This document shows positions 1-11,172 of a DNA stretch of 64,000 nucleotides, piece by piece. The notes below the pieces were generated by a model. The model was not told the DNA's origin. It saw only the letters and a program-made list of their open reading frames with translations, and made no database searches. The stretch is from Rhipicephalus microplus (Eukaryota > Arthropoda > Arachnida > Ixodida > Ixodidae): assembly GCF_043290135.1 (NCBI RefSeq), contig NC_134710.1:3378821-3442820 (forward strand), in the 5' to 3' direction. Position numbers and translations under genes: made by a program. Numbering within the stretch: the stretch's first letter is position 1; each line of letters opens with the position of its first letter.

Positions 1-717
1 TAAGTCTTAAGCATATCATGCCAAACTTTTTGAATCACCTAAACAACAAAGCCATTACGCCTGATACGCTGACAAAAAAGCAGTGGAAAGAATACTTAAT
101 TAGAGTCTGGGAATGTGATCAATTAATCTCGAATTCATTTTCACTGTGTATTATTTTATAGTATCATATTCAATTTGATAATTGGTTTGAATAGAACTGC
201 ATTTTCGCCTTTTCATGTGCACATGTACAAACATGAACTGTTTCATGTATTTGTGTTTTCGTTATGCATACTGTTTCAAGGTAGTGTTTCTTATATATAT
301 AAATTATGTTCTTTTGTATTCCTTCTCACTGTGTTCTCCCATATTATCTCGCATTCTTTCAGTGTTTGCGATTTTACATTATGTCTGCAGTTGAAGTTTG
401 CTGCTAAATTTGTTGATATTTTACTTGCTTGTGTTATGCGTTCTTGTACTTTTTTCTGTTTTACTTGCTTGTATTTTATTTCTTTTTTTTTTACATCCCC
501 ACGTGTCTGTGGCCAATCTGCTTAGGGTCAGGAATCCCGTGAAGCTGCTTTTTAGCAGCTTTTAATTCCTGTTCTTGCATATTCCTCACTTTTTAATCTG
601 ATTTGCATTTTGTTTTGTGTTGACCATTGCCATTGTATGAAAACATTGAATCACTGTACTTTAACATGATTGCTGAAAAAGATTGCTAAATAAACTGAAA
701 CTGAAACTGAAACTTAG
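1..717 (+). mobile_element. LINE 3' end and 3' UTR (family shared with 26590-28710)
   Basis: An AT-rich stretch without a convincing coding frame ends in a short CTGAAA-type repeat (about 692-715), the kind of simple tail left by non-LTR retrotransposons. It holds a small hairpin with 8-base arms (542-549 and 554-561, four-T loop). The motif GGCCAATCTGC near 511 also occurs near 28669, at the end of the RNase H LINE described below, so I infer the same or a related family. The first 130 bases may be the last codons of its ORF2. The 116-codon frame at 175-525 is rich in F, S and C and looks like chance coding in T-rich DNA. Confidence 0.5.
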
Positions 718-801
718 ATTATAATGGAAAGACTTCAGGCATGGATAGAGAATGAGGGGGTGCCGGGGGAACTGCAGAATGAATTTTGAAAACAAAGGAG
801 G

Positions 802-1296
802 ATGGAAAGCAATCTGTTCTCACTGACGCAGTGCATCGAAATAGCAGAAAAGGAACACAGGCCCCTGTGGCTAGCATTTTTGTATATCAAGGGAGCGTAC
901 GATAGCGTGGTTCAAGAGGACTTGTGGGGAATACTGGACACACTAGGTGTAGAAGATGGAGTCACTAATCTTTTAAAGGATATCTATAAAGGTGACAAGG
1001 TAGTTATAAAGTGGGAAAAACAGATATCCAAGCTCCCAGAGGTAAAACAGGGGCTTAGACAGAGGTGTCCTCTGCCACCCTCATTATTCATGATGCACCT
1101 ACGAGGATTAGAGGCCAAATTAAAGGGAAGTGGACTTGGCTTCAACCTCTCTTTCATCAAACAAGGAAAACAGATTGAACTGGCACTACCAGCATTGATG
1201 TACGCAGATGATATAGTGCTAATGGCCGACAACAAGGAAGATTTGCAAAGATTCATGGACATCTGTGGTAATGAGGGAGATAGGGAGGTAGGTTAA
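802..1296 (+). pseudogene. reverse transcriptase fragment of LINE copy A
   Basis: A 164-codon open segment covers the fingers and palm of a non-LTR reverse transcriptase. It contains the palm aspartate region (equivalent of FLDIRGAYDS in copy B, here FLYIKGAYDS, so one motif-A aspartate is replaced by Y), the KQGLRQRCPL block, and the catalytic YADDIVLMA motif near 1200-1226. The frame breaks at both ends relative to copy B: the upstream finger motifs are out of frame or missing, and the C-terminal part resumes in another frame at 1329. The altered motif A is a further sign that this copy is dead. Confidence 0.85.
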
Positions 1297-2078
1297 ATTG
1301 AGAGTTCAGCAGATAAAAATCGGTAATCATGATTTCTAATGATAACAAAGGCAGTGAGCTTAAAATACACGAAGTCACGCTAGAAATAGTGGATAAATAC
1401 AAGTACTTCGGCGTAGGGATATATAACGGGGCTGAGTATCTAAGGGAGCACGAAAGATACGAAATGACTAATGGCAGCAGGAATGTAGCTGTAATGAAAA
1501 ATAGGGCACTGTACAACTACAATAGGCATGACGTTGTGAGAGGGATTTGAGAAGGTGTAATGGTCCCGGGTTTAACGTTCGGCAATGCGACCTTGTGCAT
1601 GAAATCAGAAGTTAAAGCAAGATTGAAAATTAAGCAACGTGGAATAGGTAGGCTTGCCTTAGGAGCTCACGCGAATACACCAAATCAGGGAGTACAAGGT
1701 GATACGGGATGGAAATCATTTGAGGGCACGGAAGCTAGCAGCAATATAAAATTTGAGAATCGATTGAAAGTAATGGGGTAGGAGCGTTGGGCTAGGAAGG
1801 TTTTCAGCTACTTGTACATGAAATATGTCGATACAAAATGGAGAAAGCGAACCATAAAATTGACAGGTAAATACTTTGAAAACAGCAGGGCAACAAATTA
1901 AATAGAATTATAGGTTAAGAAGAAGGTGAAGGAAGCTGAGACCGTTGTGTGGAGAATTGGCGCGATAAAGAAGTTCGCACTAGAAATCTATCAAAATTTT
2001 AAGCAGGAAATTGCCAAGGAAAGGATCTATGATAATACTCGGGGTAGTTCTCTACTGTTTGAGGCCAGGACGTGAGTA

Positions 2079-2417
2079 TTGCGAACCAAGACATATGGGG
2101 CCAAATACGAAGGGGTAGACACGGTATGCAGAGCGTGTGGAGAGGAGGAGGAAACTGCGGAACACTTGATAATGTTCTGTAAAGGGCTTCACCCTATAGT
2201 TCAGGATGATGGCGCAGAGTTTTTCAAAGCACTGGGGTTTAGGGACAGGGAGGGCAAAGTAGACTTTAAGCGGGTAGAATCAAGTAGAAGGAGGTTATTT
2301 GTTTGGGGGCTAAAATCAAGGCACGAATTAAAATTAAACCCTTTACTACAAAGTAACAGGGCTCAACTTTGCTATTTAAAGGGAAAAAAACATACATCTA
2401 TTTTTTGGTTCCCTTAG
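2079..2417 (+). pseudogene. C-terminal Cys/His domain of LINE ORF2, copy A
   Basis: This 112-codon open piece corresponds to the end of ORF2. It shows a CRACGEEEETAEHL block followed by a further C (C-x2-C, then H and C), the putative zinc-binding motif often found after the RT in APE-type LINEs. The same motif recurs in copies B, C and the second family near 25110-25160. The real ORF probably ended near the RHELKL block; the last roughly 25 codons run into 3' UTR. Confidence 0.7.
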
Positions 2418-2489
2418 TATTACGGCTAGGTGGCGTTAGCCGCCGCCTGATCTAAAGGGTACAGCCATATCAATCCATCCATCCACGTG

Positions 2490-2600
2490 TGCAATAGAAC
2501 GGACGGATGCAAGAACGCACGGACGGGGTAACGGACGGAAGGACGGGCGGACGCGTCGCCCACTCATCATCATTCACTTCGTGGATATGCTGCGATTTCT
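2490..2600 (-). repeat. GGAC-rich tract plus GAGTGAATGATGATGAGTGGG-type repeat
   Basis: A degenerate (GGAC)n tract (about 2495-2550) is followed by CCACTCATCATCATTCACTT on the plus strand. The same joined pair, a GAGTGAATGATGATGAGTGGG-type core next to CCGTCCGT-rich DNA, occurs on the plus strand at 13010-13200 and 47765-47880. This is an interspersed repeat with a simple-sequence flank, possibly a SINE or MITE of unknown class. Confidence 0.6.
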
Positions 2601-4354
2601 CGCGTTTCAATAAAGTTGTTTCTCTCTCTCCCTCTCACAGTAACGTGCAGTTTAGCCTGCCTCGTGCATGCTTGGTCTGCGCCATCAAGCAGCTTTTTTT
2701 AATTAGAGTTACCGAATGAAACTTGCAAGTTTTCTTTTTTTTTAAGTTTGACCTGTACCGTTGGCGCAAATATTGCGATTGCATATGTCAAAGTGTCCAA
2801 GGTCAGTTTCGCTTACTCTGGAATTAAATTGCTAGAAACGTAAAGGCAGTTCAACATAGAAATAAGCAAAAGTAGTTTTTAGCATGAAGTTTCCGAAGAG
2901 TTCTAGAGCAATGCGGGAGCAGCTTCCCATTGTAACAACAAACCACTGAATGTAAGAAACGGCATGAGAATTCAAATGTGAGCAAGTTGGTGCGGAGTTA
3001 TTTTTCATTCATTAGCGCACTGAGGGAGGAGGCCTATGGTGTGGTGCGCTTTCTTCTCGTAGTCGTCGTCCCTCAGCGCTCTGCGAAAATCAAGTAAGAA
3101 ACAGCTGCTTTTCAGAGCTTCAATCAGGTACCTCGGCTGGCTTATTAGCAAATTCCTCCTCACTTACGCTAAATGGGAGCTTGATAGATCCACTATATGT
3201 GGTATACTCCTGTATTAACTTACGGGAAGAGCTAATGAAGGTACACAAAGTTTTTTTTCTTGGTCCCACTCATGTTGATGTCATGGTGCACCCAAAGTAC
3301 CGAGACAGCATTTCATCTTCAGCCGTCGATTATGTTCCCACCACATTTGCGAAGGAGTCATCCTCCGCTGTGCTGGTGCTCACGCCATGTCTTTCGACAG
3401 CTCATTTTTTGGCGGATAAAATGCCCGCATTACGCTTCGATTCATTGGCAATCAACGACAACTTGAACTTCGATAGGAACGTAGCCAAAACTATAGCAAA
3501 TCCATTAAAAAATTCTGCAACTTGCTCCCCATTGCAATTTCTCCCGTGTGAAAAATGACTTCACGCAGTGTCACTTTGTCAACGCGTAGGCAGGTCGGCA
3601 GCAGTTCACCGCAGTGACTAAACTACAGGGCGAGCTCTTATAACGATGCTTCTACAAAATGAACGAATTTTGTTTACGAGAGCGATCGTACAGTTAAGTA
3701 ACAATCAACGTCATACATACCGTTACGGTTCCGAAACAGCAACAAGGGCATTGTTTAGTTGCCGAAAAATTTAACGCGCTGCCGATAACATCGTTAACTA
3801 CATGGCGTTACCACCTACAATGCTAATCAACAATTTCGAGGGGTGAGATGGACTTTCTGAAACCTTTCTAGCGCCGTGTCCTGGTGCTGCGCCTCTAAAT
3901 CGCCAAGATAGCTGTTTTTTAAAGGGGAAGTAAGTATAACGAATAAAAGCGGCACTGAATGAGAACCCGAAAACGCTTCTCATGTAGAAAAAAAAAAGAA
4001 AATATATTAGTCAACATAAGCTACGTGCTCGTTTAGCCATTGCTGCTCAGTGCTTATTAAACGATGAATCTAATGTTAAAATATAGCTTCCCTCATACTT
4101 TCCTTTCATTCAATGTGTGTTGCCTTATTGATGCTGCAGTTATAACAAAAATTGAACCGTGCATGGTTCAACTTCTTTTGCTGTTTAAATAATGGGCTGC
4201 GTAATAAGAAATTCGAAAAACAAAAAGCTTACTTGCTCCATTTCCAGAAACAAAACTGGCACTGCATGCCGCAAAGATTCCAGGTGGAACGCTTTAGCGA
4301 AAATACAACAAGCCACTAAAGCTTCAGCAATCACGCAGTAGTGATAATAATTGC
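2600..4354. other. no recognisable feature
   Basis: I see no gene, domain or clear repeat boundary here. The 125-codon plus-strand frame at 3181-3558 has no motif I recognise and no supporting start or splice context. The region is AT-rich and may be decayed transposon or unique DNA. Confidence 0.4.
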
Positions 4355-4610
4355 TCGAGATATACGTGCCAAAACTACATTATGTGTATGAGGCGCGCCA
4401 TGGAGGAGGGCTTCATATTAAGAAAACTATGTCCTACAGCACGCGCTTCGTGCGTATGTGTCTCTCATTCTCTGTCCTCGCATAAGAGGGTTCCGGAAAT
4501 TTCGACCACCTCGGGTTCTCTCACGTGAATTTACGCCCATGCTTACACGCATCTAAATCTAAGTACTTCGAAATGCTTTCGCCTACTTCAAAATGCTGGA
4601 GCCGCGGTCA
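4355..4610 (-). repeat. decayed SINE-like repeat related to the tRNA-SINE family, interrupted
   Basis: Read on the plus strand, ATACGTGCCAAAACTACATT (4362) and GGAAATTTCGACCACCTCGG (about 4494) correspond to blocks of the SINE 3' body seen intact at 40546-40787, but diverged. About 65 bases of unrelated sequence (about 4418-4482) separate the two halves. The later part (AAATCTAAGTAC) suggests a sister family rather than the same one. Confidence 0.5.
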
Positions 4611-5194
4611 TGATCCTGTTCGTTGAACGGGCAGCCGAGCACCGGAACCACTGACAACAATTCTGTAAAAAAAAAAACAGTCACAGCTTTGCTGCAAAGG
4701 CGAAGCAATTAACGCGATAGCAACAAATTTTAAGGTCACGCGCAGAATGACAAGCAGATCTAAACGTGCCCTGCGTTTCTCGCGTAAAAATGACTCACGA
4801 AAAGTACTCACAAATACAAGTTAACGCGAATAAGTGTCTCAGTCTTTACTTCGGTGTGTCTGGAAAGCGCGCCCTTTTTGCCAGCAGAAAACAATTGCAG
4901 TGACCTTTGTGCGCCCGGAAACTGCAACAAAATCTTTCCGGTGAAATTTTGAAGCCAGCCAAGACGTACGACCCTCCCCTAAGCAACATAAAACGTGCGA
5001 GCGAGCGTCCACATCCATCCTTTCCGCGTGGCAAAGTACGCGTGGGAAATGAGAGCGCCGCTGCGTCGTGACAATGTGGCGACGCGCTCACTGCGCCATC
5101 TTGCTGGTATTGCGGAAAACACGATAGTTCCCCCAGAGTTACCCGTCAACAGCAGTGTTGTAGATATAAATAGCTTGTCGTTGCACGTTGAAGG
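4611..5194. other. no recognisable feature
   Basis: No gene or repeat is recognised. Short frames on both strands (4608-4811, 4846-5091, 4995-5222) overlap one another without motifs and look like chance. Confidence 0.4.
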
Positions 5195-5398
5195 ACGTGC
5201 TTTTCCGCAGCTCAGTGATTAACGCTTCCCACTCACGTTTCAGAGGTCCCGAGTTCAATCCCGCGTACCGGAGCCTTTTTCTGGGTTATTTTTGTTTCTT
5301 GATTTTTCATATATATAAAGATACATATACATATATGGTGAGTGACGGCGACGCGTATGCCGGCGACAAGAAGAAGCCGAGAATCTCCATATAAAATA
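5195..5398 (+). repeat. tRNA-derived SINE (second family)
   Basis: A tRNA-like head has a box A-like CAGCTCAGTGATTAACGC (about 5209-5226) and a box B-like GAGTTCAATCC (about 5251-5262), spaced as in tRNA promoters. It is followed by a T-rich body with an ATATAT stretch and the motif GGTGAGTGACGGCGACG (5338). This layout matches a tick SINE type I recall, but it is not a functional tRNA gene: the acceptor stem does not pair. An RNA polymerase III internal promoter is implied by the boxes. Confidence 0.6.
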
Positions 5399-5904
5399 AA
5401 AAAACTAGACATCCTTATTTATTTTTAGATTCAACCCCGTGCTTCACTGACGGCGCGCGAGCTGTCTGATTAGTCGCCCAAACCAACTCGGTCGTAAAGC
5501 TCGCCAGCGGCGTGGCGATAAAATAGGTGTTGGGTTCGAACTGTGGATGGACGTGTTTTTTGAGCGCTTCTGATCGACTGCGCAGGTAAGTTTTTTTTGC
5601 ATATTTTGAGCTTATTTTTATAGTCATAAGGCAGCAGTTGAAATCTTTGTAGCACTTATTTTATGGTACGACTTTTTCGGGGGCCAGTCACCAGGTATTT
5701 ATTAATTAGTTAGTGCGCGTGTGTGTGTTAGATTTTTTTGTTTTTGTTTTTTTCTTTTGCCACCCCGTGGGGGAGGTGCACGTACATTGAACACGCAAAT
5801 TTTTGTAGTAGAGCTTAGACTTTCTTTTTTTTTCGTAGGGCAGGGCTCGAGTTTAGTAATTATCGAGTGAGACAAGTCATAGGGACAATTGGTGTCAGAA
5901 ATAC

Positions 5905-6873
5905 ATGGTTAAAAAGACTGTAAAATGTTCAGTATGTGGAGTGGGTTTGAAAGTGGACCCAAGTGTAGAAGCGAATGGAGAAGAGGCTGACGCGAAGTGT
6001 AGGCAATTGTCAGGTCGAAGAAAAAAATGGAGAAAATGATGGTTGCCCAGAGTGAACTGATGATGAGAATCGCCGAGCTCGAGACTGCGTTGGCGATAGA
6101 GCAAGAGAAAACGAGGGCAATAGGATAAAGGCTGAAGTCCGCCGAGGAAGCACTAGCCAAGGTGAACAGAGGAGCGGCCTACGGAGAGAACAGTAGGGAA
6201 CCGGCAAACAGAACGGCGGAGAAGAAAGAGCAAGCAAGTTTGGAAAAAAACACTGCAGGTTCAGTCGGTTCAATTGTAGCAAGGCCCAGCTTCAGCGAAG
6301 TAGTGGTGGGGCTGGGAAGGGACAAAGCAGCCGGCGTCACAGGTGCAAGTAACCCCCAGGTGCAGGACGCTCCAGCTGAAAAGTCACAGCATGTGATAAT
6401 CGCCGGGGACTCAAATTTAAATCGATGCACAGAAGCCATCAAAGAGAGCGTAAGAGGTGACAAGAGGGTTGCAGTAAGGGGCGTTCCCAGGACGCAAGCT
6501 GGAAGCAGTCATGAGGCCAGCGAGCACAAAACTCAAAACTACAGCTGAGAGACGAAACCTCGTGATAATTTCAGGCGGTTTAAACGATGTTTTAAATGAA
6601 GATACAGCAGGACTAGCAACCACACTGGCGAAAGGCGTCAATGACATGCGCGCCACTTCTCAGGTACAGGTAGTCATATGCACGATACCGGAGGTACCGG
6701 TGCGTGATAGCAACCTGCAAAGAGCGGTTGTCAAAGCAAACCAAGCGATATGGCGGATAAGTCGAGAGAAAGAATTTGAGGTGGTGGAAATAAACACAGA
6801 GGTGCATAGCTGGGGTGGTTTTCAACGAGACAGAATTCACTTCGATGGGCGGCTAGGTCACGAGGTGGGTTGA
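5905..6873 (+). pseudogene. LINE ORF1 with Cys-rich N terminus, coiled coil and SGNH hydrolase-like domain
   Basis: Translation from the ATG at 5905 gives a short Cys-containing N terminus (C-x2-C around residues 8-11, another C near residue 36). After a frameshift in the A-run near 6020 comes a likely coiled coil rich in E, A and L, then a basic linker, then a domain with SGNH-hydrolase hallmarks: GDSN in block I (near 6400), GGLND in block III (near 6575) and DRIHF near the end (about 6832). Esterase-like ORF1 domains are known in CR1-group LINEs; their role is thought to be lipid or membrane interaction in RNP function. The frame is broken near 6020, by a stop near 6127, and between 6490 and 6530, so this copy is inactive. 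Confidence 0.75.
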
Positions 6874-6928
6874 CGACTTGCAGGACGTGCAGTAGTTTTT
6901 CGGGGGGCAAGCGGGCCCTTCGAGGGGC

Positions 6929-8229
6929 ATGATAGCTAGTAACGAGGAAAACAACCAGGGAGACGCTTTGACAGGTGGTATGGACAGGTACGACTCAAAA
7001 GCGGCACCAGTATCTAAGATGGGTAGAGTCCGGGGCAGAAATAGACGTAGCCACGAGCGCCGAGCCAATTCAGACATAGGGTATATTAACATGCAGGGTG
7101 GTAGGAACAGGCGGAAGTGGGAAGAGATAGAAGAAAAGCTAAGGGGGGAGAGGCCGACGGTATACGGTTTTGTAGAAACACATCTCAGGGACATGGAACA
7201 ACCTCCGAACAATCCGTACTACGCGTGGGAATATTGTAATAGAACAGAAGGCAGCAGAAGGGGGGGGGGGGTTGTATTGGGCATTCATTCATAAAAGTAC
7301 AGACTGGCAAAGGGTCAAGCAGGAGTGCAAGGAACATTTATGGCTAAAAGAGAAAGTGGCAGGTCAAATGACACTCCTTGGTTTCGTGTACTTGTGGACG
7401 GGAACAAAGGCCAGAGAGGAAAACCAGGCAATGGTAGAGTGAATATCAAAGGACATTCAGGAGTTAGGAAGAGAGAGCGAGATAATTATACTAGGAGACA
7501 TGAATGCGCACATAGAAGATATAGATGGGTATACCGACCCGACAGGCAAAATGATCATTGATATGTGTGAAAGGCTTGATTTGATCATTTGCAACAGTAC
7601 CGAGAAGTGTGAAGGGCAAATAACATGGGAGGTAGGAAGGCTGCAGTCTACGATAGATTATGCACTGATGTCACATAGGATGTATGATAAGCTCAGGAGA
7701 ATGCACATAGATGAAGGTGGCTCCAGAAGTCTGGGTAGTGATCACAAACGTATCAAGCTAAGTTTTGGAAGAGCAGTGAAAGTGGGAAGGAGACAATATG
7801 AGCAACTACAGGAAATTTTTTTATTCAGAAAGGCAAATTGAATTAGCCACTAAACAAAATGAGAAAGTAATCACGGAGGATAATAAGACAGTGTGGACAT
7901 ACACGAATCTAATTAGACTCTTTGAGCTAGAGATTGCTAAGACACGTAACAAGCCACCCCGGAAAAGAAGACACAAACCCAAAAGTTGGTGGGATGAGGA
8001 AGTTAAGAGAGCCATAGCAAAACGTCAGGAAGCCTCTAGGGAACACAGACATGCTAAGCAGCGTGGTGAGCCGACAGATGATGTTGAAAGAAAATGGGAA
8101 ACCTTTCTAAGCTGTAGAAGGGCTGCATCCCTTCTGATCAATGAAAAGATTAGAAGAAAGGGAGCTCAGTGGCTGGCAGAAGTACATAAAAAGATAGAAA
8201 GGCAGCTGCGAAATTTTGGAACCATCTAA
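6929..8229 (+). pseudogene. APE-type endonuclease half of LINE ORF2, copy B
   Basis: Starting at the ATG at 6929, a basic leader of about 50 residues precedes the APE endonuclease. It opens with IGYINMQGGR (about 7077), then VETHLRD (7172), a glycine run around a G-tract (7258-7270, frame disturbed), LGDMNAHIED (about 7493-7523) and GSDHKRIKL (about 7735), which carry catalytic-type Asp/Asn and Asp-His residues. A Lys/Arg-rich linker with KSWWDEEVKRAI follows (about 7980). This enzyme nicks target DNA to prime reverse transcription. Frames shift near 7295, 7560 and 7840. The poly-G tract is a likely site of one frameshift. Confidence 0.8.
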
Positions 8230-8418
8230 ACTCCCTAAGAAATGAGACGAGCCTAGAGCAGAGTGTTATAACTACAGCCCAAGGTGCAAGGCTAGAAGGG
8301 AACGAAGTTATTAAATATATAAGAAGGGTGACAGAAAAATTTCAACAAAGAAGTACTTTATGCACCACGATTGACAAGGACAAATCAAGTAGTGCAATGG
8401 CTCAATTTTCACAATGAG

Positions 8419-9509
8419 AGTGGGAAAGGGCTGAAAAAAGGGTTCCTAGTAGTACATCAACAGGCCCAGGTGGCATTCCAATTAGGCTGATAAAGACATT
8501 AGGTCCGAAGTTTAAGCAGGCTTTGAGAGAGGCAGTGAGCAAAATAATAATCGATGGTGAAGTTCCCGATGGATGGAAACTTAGCAGGATGAGCGTGATC
8601 TATAAAGAAAAGGGGGACAAAGCTGACATAAACAACTACCGTCCTATAACAGTGACATCAGTGGTCTACAGGCTGGCGATGCAGATTATAAAGGAAAGAC
8701 TGCAGGCATGGATAGAAGATGAGGGGGTGCTGGGGGAACTGCAGAATGGGTTTCGGAAACACAGGAGGTTGGAAGACAATCTGTTCTCACTGACACAGTG
8801 CATCGAAATAGCCGAAAAGGAACACAGGCCCCTGTGGCTAGCATTCTTGGATATCAGGGGAGCGTACGATAGCGTGGTTCAAGAGAAATTGTGGGGAATA
8901 CTGGACACACTAGGCGTGGAAAATGTAGTCACTAATCTTTTAAAGGGTATGTATAAAGGTAACAAGGTAGTTATAAAGTCGGGAAAACAGGTATCCAAGC
9001 CTGCAGAGGTAAAACAGGGGCTTAGGCACGGGTGCCCCCTGTCACCCTTATTATTCATGATGTACCTACAAGGATTAGAGGCAAAATTAGAGGGAAATGG
9101 GCTGGGCTTCAACCTCTTTTTAGTCAAACAAGGAAAACTTATTGATCAGGCACTACCAGCATTAATGTACGCAGATGATATAGTGCTAATGGCCAACAAC
9201 AAGGAAGATTTGCAGAGATTGATGGACATCTGCGGTAATGAGGGAGATAGGTTAGATTTTAGATTCAGTAGGGAAAAATCAGCAGTCATGATTTTCAATG
9301 ACAACGAAGGTAGTGAGCTTAGAATACAGGAGGTCACGCTAGAGATAACAGATAAATACAAATATCTGGGCGTATGGATAAGCAATGGGACCAAGTACCT
9401 GAGGGAACACGAAATATACGTGACGACTAAAGGTAACAAGAATGCAACAGTGATGAAAAATAGGGCACTGTGGAATTACAATAGGTACGATGTTGTGAGA
9501 GGAATATGA
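8419..9509 (+). CDS. reverse transcriptase core of LINE ORF2, copy B (open but partial)
   Basis: An unbroken frame carries the whole RT: GPGGIPIRLI (motif 0/1 region), KADINNYRPITVTSVVYRL (fingers), GFRKHRRLEDNL (motif 2a/3), FLDIRGAYDS (motif A with catalytic D), KQGLRHGCPLSPLLF (motif B), YADDIVLMA (motif C) and KYKYLGVWIS (motif E). All catalytic aspartates are present. The frame ends at a TGA at 9507-9509, where a sense codon would be expected; homologous sequence resumes immediately after in a broken state. So the catalytic core is preserved but the protein would be truncated before its C-terminal domain. Confidence 0.85.
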
Positions 9510-10350
9510 AAAGGGGTCATGGTTCCTGGGCTGACGTTCGGCAATGCGGTCTTGTGCATGAGATCAGAGGTTCAAGCAAGATTAGAAATTAAGCAACGTG
9601 GAATAGGTAGGCTTGCTATAGGAGCTCACGCAAATACACCAAATCAGGGAATACAAGGTGATATAGGATGGACATAATTTCTGGGCAGGGAAGCTAGCAG
9701 CAAGATAAAATTTGAGAAGCGATTGAGAGAAATGGTGGAGTGGTGTTGGGCTAGGAAGGTATCCAGATACTTGTACATGAAGAATGTCGATACAAAATGG
9801 AGGAAGCGAACCAGGAAGTTGACTGGTAAATACTTAGAAAACAGCAGGTGGCCAAACCAAAAAAAAACTATCGGTTAAGAAGAAAGTGAAGGAAACGGAG
9901 ACTGACATGTGGAGAATTGGCATGATTAAGAAGTCCGCACAAGAGATCTATCGAACTTTTAAGCAGAAAATTGCCAAGGAAAGGATCTATGATAATACTC
10001 GGCGTAGTTCTCTACTGCTTGAGGCAAGGACGGGAGTACTGCGAACCAAGACATATCGGGCCAAATACGAAGGGGTAGACACAGTATGCAGTGCATGTGG
10101 AGAGGAAGAATAAACTGCCGAGTACTTGATAATGCTCTGTAAAGGGCTTAACCCTATAGTTCAGGATGATGGCGCAGAGTTTTTCAAAGCACTGGGGTTT
10201 AGGGACCGGGAGGGCAAAATAGACTTTAAGCAAGGAGACTTAACTAGAAGGAGGTTATCTGATTGGTGGCTAAAGTCAAGGCACGAGTTAAAATTAAACA
10301 CTTCACTGCAAAGTACGAAACCTCAAACTCACTTTTTAAGGAAAAAAATA
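9510..10350 (+). pseudogene. thumb and C-terminal Cys/His domain of LINE ORF2, copy B
   Basis: After the stop at 9507, homology to the RT thumb continues (MVPGLTFGNA equivalent; GDIGWT near 9660), then a basic region, RIYDNTRRSSLL (about 9985), RTKTYRAKYEG, and a C-x2-C Cys/His motif near 10088-10110. A TAA at about 10111 interrupts the motif; the sequence resumes as LCKGLNPIVQDDGAEFF. Comparison with copy A shows the same order. The domain probably binds nucleic acid. Confidence 0.7.
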
Positions 10351-10436
10351 TAGTTTTGGGTTCATTAAGTATTACGGCTTGGTGGTGCTAGCCACGGCCC
10401 GATCTAAAGGGTACAGCCATATCCATCCATCCATCC

Positions 10437-11172
10437 AACAACGGGGCAGAGTATCCAAGGGAGCGCGGAAGATGCGCAATGACTAAGGGCACCAGGAATG
10501 CAGCTGTAATGAAAAATATGGCACTGTGGAACTACAATAGGTATGACATTGTGAGAGGGATTTCGAAAGGTGTCATGGTCCCGGGTTGGACGTTCGGCAA
10601 TGCGGCCTTGTGCATGAAATCAGAAGTTAAAGCAAGATTGGAACAACGTGGCGTAAATAGGCTTGCTTTGGGAGCACAAGGGAATACCCCAAATCAGGGG
10701 GTACAGGGAGACATGGGATGGACCTCGTTTAAGTGCAGGGAAACTAGCAGCAAGATAGAATTTGAGAAGCGATTGTTAAAAATGGGAGAGGAGCGTTGGG
10801 CTAGGAAAATTTTCAGTTACTTGTACATGAAGAATGTCGATACTAAATGGAGGAAACAAACTCGAAAATTGTCAAGCAAGTATTTAGACAACAGCAGAAT
10901 ACCAAGCCAAATTCAAACATCGGTTAAGAAGATGAAGGAAACAGAGAGAGACATGTGGAAGATGGGAATGCTTACGAAATCATCACTGGAGACCTACGGA
11001 ACTTTTAAGCAGGAAATTGCAATTAAAAAGATTTAGGATAATTCACGAGTAGTTCTCTGCTCTTCGAGGCTAGAACGGGAGTATTGCGGACCAAGACGTG
11101 CCGAGCAAAATATGAAGGCAGAGACACGGTATTTAGTGCGTGTGGAGAGGAGGAGGAAATGGCTGAACATCA
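10437..11172 (+). mobile_element. LINE fragment, copy C (RT thumb to C-terminal domain)
   Basis: This piece begins directly after the tail of copy B and matches copy A from about 1425 (RT motif E/thumb) to about 2165. An open frame at 10479-11036 (185 codons) holds MTKGTRNAAVMKN, GVMVPGWTFGNA and GEERWARKIFSYLY blocks. It stops in the Cys/His region and at 11173 joins the 5' end of copy D. It lacks both a 5' end and a 3' tail, so it is either an internal fragment or one side of a nested insertion. Confidence 0.75.

Larger units (their letters stand above)
713..2488 (+). mobile_element. 5'-truncated LINE, copy A (APE/RT family of copy B)
   Basis: This copy aligns with the central and 3' parts of copy B: the RT region, the C-terminal Cys-His domain, and a 3' UTR ending in a short (ATCC)n tail at about 2473-2488. 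It starts abruptly in the RT, matching copy B near 8685, directly after the CTGAAA tail of the preceding LINE. 5' truncation of this sort is typical of incomplete target-primed reverse transcription. Several stops and frameshifts break the frame, for example after 1296, at about 1548, at about 1780 and at about 1900. It is not capable of expression. Confidence 0.85.
5545..10436 (+). mobile_element. near-full-length esterase-ORF1 / APE-RT LINE, copy B
   Basis: The order is 5' UTR (5545-5904), ORF1 (5905-6873), ORF2 (6929 to about 10350) and a 3' UTR with a short (ATCC)n tail at 10420-10435. The start is set by comparison with copy D: homology begins at the same GATGGACG block in both (5545 and 11174), so it may be the true 5' end. 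ORF1 has an SGNH-hydrolase domain. ORF2 has an APE endonuclease, a reverse transcriptase and a Cys/His tail. Several frameshifts and stops break ORF2 outside the RT core. Clade assignment (CR1-group or another APE clade) needs a phylogeny. Confidence 0.85.

Noticed and set aside
175..525. 116-codon plus-strand frame as a secreted or membrane protein
   Set aside because: F/S/C-rich low-complexity translation of T-rich LINE 3' UTR with no homology recognised.
984..1262. Minus-strand frames over LINE coding regions (984-1262, 8879-9127, 9146-9439 and similar)
   Set aside because: They are antisense shadows of the reverse transcriptase.
5179..5230. Host promoter or splice acceptor near the CAGCTCAGTGATTAACGC motif
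   Set aside because: Better explained as box A of a tRNA-derived SINE.
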